From the NCBI GenBank assembly GCA_019459145.1, contig JAIBEK010000055.1:35383-99382 (forward strand): a DNA stretch of 64,000 nucleotides, read 5' to 3'. Source of the stretch: Arenimonas sp. (GTDB lineage Bacteria; Pseudomonadota; Alphaproteobacteria; Rhizobiales; Rhizobiaceae). The notes beneath the pieces were generated by a model. That model made no database searches and was not told where the DNA came from. It worked only from the letters and a program-made list of their open reading frames with translations. Positions 59,925-64,000 of the stretch are shown one piece after another; position 1 is the stretch's first letter; the number at the start of each line of letters is the position of its first letter. A program made the position numbers and the translations under genes.

Positions 59925-60400
59925 ACACCAGCCTCCTCAAGAAGTTCTGCGGCGCGCTCGGCAATATCGGGTCGAAAGAAACCGATGCGGATCTGGCTCG
60001 GAATACGGGCATCTCCGCCAAGAGATCCTGTCATCAGCGGCGTGTCGATACACTCGGCAAGGCAGGCAGCGAGCCGACGCTCCAATGGCTCTTCATGCGG
60101 GATGTCCATACCCAATTCGGTATCGATAGCGCGATCGAGATCCTCGCCGCCGAGAATAAGGTTTTCCGGGATACGTCCGGCGAAGAGGCCACCAGCCGCG
60201 AAATCGACGTGGCGGGTTTGGCGGTTGCGCAGGAATCGGTAACGAGCGGCATCAACCTCCAGCTGCCGCTGAATGTGCTCTTGGCACCATGAGCACAAGT
60301 CGTCGTCCGCAAAGCACATGGGATCGCCGTTGATGTCAGTCACGCCGGCCGTGATTTCAGTGTTGGTGATGCCGCATTCGCGGCAAACGCGGTCGGTCAT
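59921..60400 (-). CDS. Phage protein with N-terminal four-cysteine cluster
   Basis: The 159-residue protein opens with CRECGITNTEITAGVTDING, followed after about 15 residues by CSWC, giving a C-x2-C...C-x2-C zinc-ribbon-like site at residues 6-39. A helical stretch EHIQRQLEVDAARYRFLRNR follows. The C-terminal half is unrecognised. It lies between the small early genes and GemA. Confidence 0.6.
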   Translation of the reverse strand: MTDRVCRECGITNTEITAGVTDINGDPMCFADDDLCSWCQEHIQRQLEVDAARYRFLRNRQTRHVDFAAGGLFAGRIPENLILGGEDLDRAIDTELGMDIPHEEPLERRLAACLAECIDTPLMTGSLGGDARIPSQIRIGFFRPDIAERAAELLEEAGV

Positions 60401-60591
60401 GGCAAGCTCCTGTCGATCTGGTTGGCCAGAGTGCTGAGATTGAACTTCGCCGCTTGGAGGGTGACGGGACCGCGCTGGACAAGCACGGCCGCGTAGACGT
60501 CGCCTTCCTCGGTGATGACGGTGTGGCCGTCATCGCGAAACTCCTGAGTCAGCAGATCAAGGATCTGCTCGCGGCGGTTTGGGTTGCTCAT
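60397..60591 (-). CDS. Small early phage protein, unknown
   Basis: The 64-residue protein begins MSNPNRREQILDLLTQEFRD. Its ATG overlaps the previous stop (ATGA), and its stop overlaps the next start, so it is a coupled operon member. It contains an alternating beta pattern (VITEEGDVYAAVLVQRGP) without a known motif. Confidence 0.5.
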   Translation of the reverse strand: MSNPNRREQILDLLTQEFRDDGHTVITEEGDVYAAVLVQRGPVTLQAAKFNLSTLANQIDRSLP

Positions 60592-60761
60592 GACGACACC
60601 ACCATCAAGACACCCACGGCGATCACCACCACCACAAAGATGAACAATGCCCCAAGGTCGGACTTCATTGTGTCGAGGAATACGACGAGGCCGATGACGA
60701 GACCGGTGACGATCAGTGCTATGAGACCGCCGGCGGCTATCAGCATTATGTTCTCTGCCAT
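60588..60761 (-). CDS. Small two-helix membrane protein
   Basis: The 57-residue peptide is very hydrophobic, with two membrane segments: MLIAAGGLIALIVTGLVIGL and ALFIFVVVVIAVGVLMVV. GAGGGCGGGAC precedes the ATG at 60761, and the stop overlaps the next ATG. Early membrane peptides of this kind can act in superinfection exclusion; that role is speculative. Confidence 0.55.
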   Translation of the reverse strand: MAENIMLIAAGGLIALIVTGLVIGLVVFLDTMKSDLGALFIFVVVVIAVGVLMVVSS

Positions 60762-60771
60762 CGTCCCGCCC

Positions 60772-61425
60772 TCACGCTTTCGCCAGGTCGATGGTGATCG
60801 CGACCGGCTCGTCGTTCGGGTTCTCGCGCTCGTAAAAGCGGATATAGCCCTTGGCGCCGGTCACCCGGATGCTGTCGCGGATGGCGTCCATGGCCCGCTG
60901 CCAGCGGGCGTCGGCGATGTCGAGCCGCAGCAGCATGAAGATCTCCGACTTGTTGATCTGGCCTTCCTTGTCGGTGTTGAAGGCCCGCGTGACGATGGCC
61001 TGGATCTCCGGCCGCGCTTCCGCCGCCCATTCGGTCAGGCATTCGTCGATCAGGCTCTTGGCGACGTGGATCTGCGGACCAAACGTGACCTGGTCGGCGA
61101 ACTGGACGACGACGCGCATCCGGCCGTCGATCGTCATATAGGTCGTATTGCCCTTCTTGCCGCCGAGCGTCTGGCCATATTCCTGTTCGTAGATGGCGTT
61201 GAGTGAAGCGAGGTCGGCGACCGTGTGGCGCTTGAACCGCGCGATCTGGGCCGACAGGTCCTTGGCAAAGCCGATGATCTTGCGCACCGTCTCGTCCTGC
61301 AGCTTGTCTTCCGGCTTGACGTTCGCCAGCGGAACGAGGTTGCCCTTGGCGTCTTCCATCCATTCGCGCCCGTTGATGACCATGACGCCATCGGTGCGGG
61401 TGGGTTCGAGAATTACGGCTTCCAT
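60772..61425 (-). CDS. DUF3164 protein
   Basis: The 217-residue protein begins MEAVILEPTRTDGVMVINGR. It contains the DUF3164 core EQEYGQTLGGKKGNTTYMTI, then VTFGPQIHVAKSLIDECLTE, and a C-terminal RFYERENPNDEPVAITIDLA. DUF3164 proteins occur in early operons of Mu-like and B3-like phages with unknown function. They occupy the place of host-nuclease inhibitors such as Gam. An AAAGG site precedes the ATG at 61425. Confidence 0.85.
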   Translation of the reverse strand: MEAVILEPTRTDGVMVINGREWMEDAKGNLVPLANVKPEDKLQDETVRKIIGFAKDLSAQIARFKRHTVADLASLNAIYEQEYGQTLGGKKGNTTYMTIDGRMRVVVQFADQVTFGPQIHVAKSLIDECLTEWAAEARPEIQAIVTRAFNTDKEGQINKSEIFMLLRLDIADARWQRAMDAIRDSIRVTGAKGYIRFYERENPNDEPVAITIDLAKA

Positions 61426-61426
61426 G

Positions 61427-61879
61427 TCAGTGCCTTTCAAAGAGGGTTTGAAGATTGTTCAATGCGGCGACGAAGCTGGACTCCAGCGCCGCCTTGGTGG
61501 CCGGCTGGATCTGGCGCCAGCCGTGGATGACGATTTCGGCGGCGTCATCGACGCCGTCCGCCTGTTCTTCCGCGAGGATCTCGATCGCCGCCCGGATCAC
61601 GGCATAGTCCGCCGCAATCTCCGCCGCCTCGTTGATCCCCGCCTCGGTGGCGCGCACGCCATCCAGGAGGGTCGTGTGGTCAAACCCGCCCATGACGCGG
61701 CCGACTTGCTTGTGCGAGCGGCCGGTCAGGTGACGGGCGAGCGTCCAGGCCATGCGGCGCGCGGCAACCAGCGGCCGGCTTCTTTGCCGGCTGCACAGGT
61801 CCCGGACCCTGAAGCCGTAGGCAACGCCGACGACGTCCAGAATCAGGCCGCAGGAGATGGGCGCGAGTGCGCAAGTCAT
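61427..61879 (-). CDS. Phage DnaA domain IV-like DNA-binding protein
   Basis: The 150-residue protein has a full DnaA C-terminal DNA-binding domain at residues 12-80. It begins with ILDVVGVAYGFRVRDLCSRQ, then a basic RSRPLVAARRMAWTLARHLT, and ends GRVMGGFDHTTLLDGVRA. FDHTT is the counterpart of the RDHTTV signature that contacts the DnaA box; one Arg is replaced by Phe. No AAA+ domain is present. The C-terminal 70 residues are helical and unrecognised. Confidence 0.8.
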   Translation of the reverse strand: MTCALAPISCGLILDVVGVAYGFRVRDLCSRQRSRPLVAARRMAWTLARHLTGRSHKQVGRVMGGFDHTTLLDGVRATEAGINEAAEIAADYAVIRAAIEILAEEQADGVDDAAEIVIHGWRQIQPATKAALESSFVAALNNLQTLFERH

Positions 61880-62217
61880 GCGACATCGCCTCCACCGGGG
61901 CCGCCAATCCCGCCCTGACTGCGCGGGCGGCCGGGAAATCCGACCACATTGCTGTCGGGGCTGCGCATGGCGTCGAGCACGATCGCGGACGGTTCGTTGA
62001 CCAGCCTGCGCAGATCGTCCTGCGCGCGTTGGTTCCACTCGCGCCGGGAGAGTTCGTTTTCCAGCTGCTTCGCCATTTTGACGAAAGCGCCGAAATTCTG
62101 GATCGTTTCTTCCAGGTCCTCGCCGGTCAGCACCATCCCGCCGTGGCGGTTCTCGATCATGCGCCGGCGTGCCTCCTCCAAATGGCTGGAGAGATAATCG
62201 AACTGAAGCTTGGTCAT
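61876..62217 (-). CDS. Early phage protein, unknown
   Basis: This 113-residue helical protein starts MTKLQFDYLSSHLEEARRRM and ends with a glycine-rich tail (GGIGGPGGGDVA). It overlaps both neighbours by four bases. No family is recognised. Confidence 0.5.
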   Translation of the reverse strand: MTKLQFDYLSSHLEEARRRMIENRHGGMVLTGEDLEETIQNFGAFVKMAKQLENELSRREWNQRAQDDLRRLVNEPSAIVLDAMRSPDSNVVGFPGRPRSQGGIGGPGGGDVA

Positions 62218-62429
62218 GCGTTTCCTCCCATCGTGTCGAAGGCGGCGGACGAGACCAGCCGGCCGTAGAGCGCGACATGCGGTCGGCCGGTGGCGATCTC
62301 GATCCGGTTTTCAAGGTTGCGGGCTTCCAGCTCGAAGGCTTCGAGCGTCAGAAGCAGGCCGGCGGTGTCGTGCGGCAGGCCGCCGATCTTCACGCGTTCG
62401 CGCATTTCTTTGAGGGCATCCGAGAGCAT
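62214..62429 (-). CDS. Early phage protein, unknown (71 aa)
   Basis: The 71-residue helical protein begins MLSDALKEMRERVKIGGLPH; AGGAGGTG lies five bases before the ATG at 62429, the strongest ribosome-binding site in this stretch. The upstream frame is a shadow of the regulator gene. No family is recognised. Confidence 0.5.
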   Translation of the reverse strand: MLSDALKEMRERVKIGGLPHDTAGLLLTLEAFELEARNLENRIEIATGRPHVALYGRLVSSAAFDTMGGNA

Positions 62430-62430
62430 G

Positions 62431-62817
62431 TCACACCTCCTTGGTTGAGATTCGGCTGTTCGGGCATCCGTCCCGGCAGGCGCGGAACATGGCCACGCGG
62501 TGCGACGAGGTCGGGCTGTAGGGCTTGGCCTGCCAGTCGAGGCAGACATTGCGGGCGACGTCGCCGAGCATCGGGCAGACCACCGTCTCGGCCATCAGCG
62601 CGCCGCGCACCATCTGCTCGACCCGGCCGACATCGCCGAGATAGGTCTTCGACAGGATCTGACTGACAGTCGTCGCGGAATATTCCAGACGGCGGGCAAC
62701 GGCGCTCTGGCTTCCGGCAAGCCGGCAGGCTTCCGCCAGGACAACCACCCAGTCCGGGATTTCATCGCCCCACGCGGCCGTGGCGCGCGCCACGGGATCG
62801 TTCGGCTTCTGGCTCAT
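62431..62817 (-). CDS. Phage helix-turn-helix DNA-binding protein
   Basis: The 128-residue protein has a helix-turn-helix at about residues 25-60 (ACRLAGSQSAVARRLEYSAT then TVSQIL). A C-terminal region follows with four cysteines (VCPM...NVCLDWQ...FRACRDGCP), which may form a metal site. It sits in the early operon directly after the winged-helix-like gene. It may be an early regulator of the Mor/Ner type. Confidence 0.65.
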   Translation of the reverse strand: MSQKPNDPVARATAAWGDEIPDWVVVLAEACRLAGSQSAVARRLEYSATTVSQILSKTYLGDVGRVEQMVRGALMAETVVCPMLGDVARNVCLDWQAKPYSPTSSHRVAMFRACRDGCPNSRISTKEV

Positions 62818-63428
62818 GTCCGATCCTCCTCGGCCACGACATCGCCGACGATGGTTTCCCGATTGGGATCGTAGACCAGGGTCGCCTTCATCTTGCGCGG
62901 GGCCTTGGGGCCGCTATTGGCCGACCCGCGCAGCACGTAGATATTGCGGCCCTCGCCACGCTTGCCCGGCGCCTGGACGGCCAGCATCCCGGCTCGCGCC
63001 AGAAGCAGGCAGTACTGCTTGGCGGTATTGCGTGCGACGACCAGGTCGTCGACCGAGGCGTCGAGTGCCAGCTCGTCGACGGTGAAACCGGATCGGCGGC
63101 GGCGCATGACGTTCCACATGTTCTGCAGCCGCTGGCCGCGTTGGCTCTCCCTGGCATCGTGGCCGAGCGACGGGACCTGGCTTTGCCGCTTGACCAGCCG
63201 ATATGTGCGGCTGCCGGCTTCCACCTTGGCGATGAACCTGGTTTTCTCCAGCCTGCGCAGGAACTGGCCGAGATAGCGGTCATGGTAGGGATCGGAAAGG
63301 CCGTCGAGTTCCGCATAGGAAAAGCCGGCGCCCTCGCGGGTGAGATCCAGGATGCACGACCACCAATAGTCCGCGCCGCAGCGCAGCGGCCTTGCATTGG
63401 CGATCGTGAGCGTGACGAGCTTCGGCAT
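62814..63428 (-). CDS. Early phage protein with winged-helix-like segments, unknown
   Basis: The 204-residue protein starts MPKLVTLTIANARPLRCGAD. It has two helix-turn-helix-like regions (SYAELDGLSDPYHDRYLGQF and FTVDELALDASVDDLVVARN), suggesting DNA binding. Such a gene commonly follows the B gene in Mu-like phages. Overlap with the MuB-like stop (ATGA) shows coupling. Confidence 0.55.
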   Translation of the reverse strand: MPKLVTLTIANARPLRCGADYWWSCILDLTREGAGFSYAELDGLSDPYHDRYLGQFLRRLEKTRFIAKVEAGSRTYRLVKRQSQVPSLGHDARESQRGQRLQNMWNVMRRRRSGFTVDELALDASVDDLVVARNTAKQYCLLLARAGMLAVQAPGKRGEGRNIYVLRGSANSGPKAPRKMKATLVYDPNRETIVGDVVAEEDRT

Positions 63429-64000
63429 CAGCGAGCCCTCCGGGGCGCCTGGCCGGTGAAATAGCTGCCGGTGTAATCGGTAAGGGCGACCTGGGCGAGG
63501 CCATTGGCGCGGGCGAACTGGCCGATCTCGGCCAGCGACGTGACGATGCGCGAGGCAACGCCGCGCGTCTGCCGCACCACCTCGACCAGGAGATCGTCAC
63601 CGAACATCAGCTTGGGATGGTAGATCTTGGCCAGCGCCCGCGCGTCGTCGAGGTCGGAAGGGTTGGCCATGCCATAGGCCGTCACGCGGTTCTCGCACCG
63701 CTCGTAACGGGCGAGCTTCTGCGGCAGCTGTTCCTCGCCGACCAGCAGCACCGGGATGCGCGCGCCCTTGTAGATATCGCGCACCAGCTCGATCATGCCC
63801 TTGTCGACCAGCTTGTCGGCCTCGTCGATGATCATCAGCCGGTTGGGATCGTCCTGCAGAAGCCGCAGCGCCTGCATCATCATGGTGGCGATGGTGCCGC
63901 GCGGGCGATCGATGCCGAGTTCCGAAAGCAGGATCTCGCAGAAGGTGCGCTTGCTCCAGTAATCGAACACCTCGAGATAGATCGCGTTCGTCTTGTTCTG
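63428..64000 (-). CDS. MuB-like transposition ATPase, C-terminal 191 residues (5' end outside window)
   Basis: The frame is open through the window edge. The visible part contains NKTNAIYLEVFDYWSKRTFC, Walker B RLMIIDEADKLVD near its middle and the sensor-like LLVGEEQLPQKLARYERCEN. The latter ends with RVTAYGMANPSDLDDARALA, where MuB family members have their conserved C-terminal domain. MuB binds DNA and selects target sites for the MuA transposase. The Walker A region is off the edge. Confidence 0.85.
   Translation of the reverse strand, partial: QNKTNAIYLEVFDYWSKRTFCEILLSELGIDRPRGTIATMMMQALRLLQDDPNRLMIIDEADKLVDKGMIELVRDIYKGARIPVLLVGEEQLPQKLARYERCENRVTAYGMANPSDLDDARALAKIYHPKLMFGDDLLVEVVRQTRGVASRIVTSLAEIGQFARANGLAQVALTDYTGSYFTGQAPRRAR

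Larger units (their letters stand above)
30683..64000 (-). mobile_element. Mu-like transposable prophage (right end to MuB; left end outside window)
   Basis: Mu-type proteins include MuB-like ATPase, GemA, Mor/C activator, gp25-gp29-like terminase/portal proteins, gpF, gpI, gpT, gpG and a DUF1320 (gp36-like) protein. Nearly all genes are on the minus strand and run from early (right) to late (left). The left boundary is placed at a TGTA at 30683, where capsule-gene homology ends. The boundary is followed by two tandem 22-bp-period repeats like Mu R1/R2. About 33.3 kb is visible; MuA, the repressor and the other end are missing. No contractile sheath gene is present, and the tape measure plus TipJ set indicates a siphovirus-like tail. 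The exact first base may be 30680 or 30683. Confidence 0.9.

Noticed and set aside
30683..64000. Gene transfer agent cluster instead of a prophage
   Set aside because: A MuB ATPase, Mor/C activator, GemA, lysis genes and a DNA end with transposase-type repeats are not part of gene transfer agents.
1..64000. CRISPR arrays, tRNA or rRNA genes
   Set aside because: No regular repeat-spacer pattern or cloverleaf-like gene was noticed by reading. A dedicated scan (tRNAscan-SE, CRISPR finder) was not possible.

Overview
The window comes from an alphaproteobacterium of the order Hyphomicrobiales, most likely the family Rhizobiaceae. The gene set points there: a cyclic beta-1,2-glucan synthase (ndvB/chvB) C-terminus, a CarD regulator, a PhaR/PhaA/PhaB polyhydroxybutyrate set, a seven-iron ferredoxin, and the rhizobial K-antigen genes rkpA, rkpG and rkpH beside kpsM/T/E-type exporters. 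GC content is high throughout, except in an AT-richer patch at about 19.2-20.5 kb.

Region 1 (1-16.2 kb) is ordinary chromosome. In order it holds the ndvB end, a LysE-type exporter, ispA, mtgA, a glutathione S-transferase, rpmF, a small membrane protein, phaR, phaA and phaB, and a YunG-like protein. These are followed by a minus-strand block (glycine-zipper lipoprotein, DUF3309 peptide, alpha/beta hydrolase) bracketed by two copies of a 51-bp direct repeat. An SUV3-like RNA helicase, an S4 RNA-binding protein, fdxA and carD complete the region.

Region 2 (16.2-30.7 kb) is a capsular polysaccharide (K-antigen) locus. The minus strand carries an ABC-2 exporter (kpsE/rkpR, kpsT/rkpS, kpsM/rkpT) and an SGNH-like protein. 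The plus strand carries the 2515-residue fatty-acid/polyketide synthase RkpA, the AONS/serine-palmitoyltransferase-like RkpG and the ketoreductase-like RkpH. RkpA-G-H probably make the unusual acyl precursor or lipid anchor needed for capsule assembly. Convergent to rkpH is only the last ~104 codons of a KpsS-family capsule gene, which is cut off at about 30,683.

Region 3 (about 30,683 to the window end) is the larger part of a transposable Mu-like prophage with nearly all genes on the minus strand. It begins with TG plus two tandem 22-bp-period repeats, as expected of the right end of a Mu-type genome. Reading from the right edge, the modules are: MuB-like ATPase (cut by the window); early genes, including a DnaA domain IV-like protein, a DUF3164 protein, GemA and ASCH-like proteins; a Mor/C-type activator; lysis (amidase, holin, spanins, with a DksA-type finger and Mu gp25/gp26-like proteins); terminase, portal and head; a siphovirus-like tail (tail tube, chaperone with -1 frameshift, tape measure, NlpC, tip protein J); tail fibres; and a DNA adenine methylase. 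The transposase (MuA), the repressor and the other prophage end lie outside the window.

The most interesting observations are regulatory. A conserved ~47-bp promoter-like element (22-bp dyad plus a -10-like box 18 nt downstream) occurs three times, before the lysis genes, the gpI protease gene and the tape-measure gene. These positions match Mu promoters Plys, PI and PP. One copy directly abuts the Mor/C-type activator gene. The lysis copy is followed by a perfect 11-bp hairpin that hides the amidase ribosome-binding site. A G GGA AAC slippery site joins the tail chaperone to a DUF1799-like extension that has no start codon of its own.
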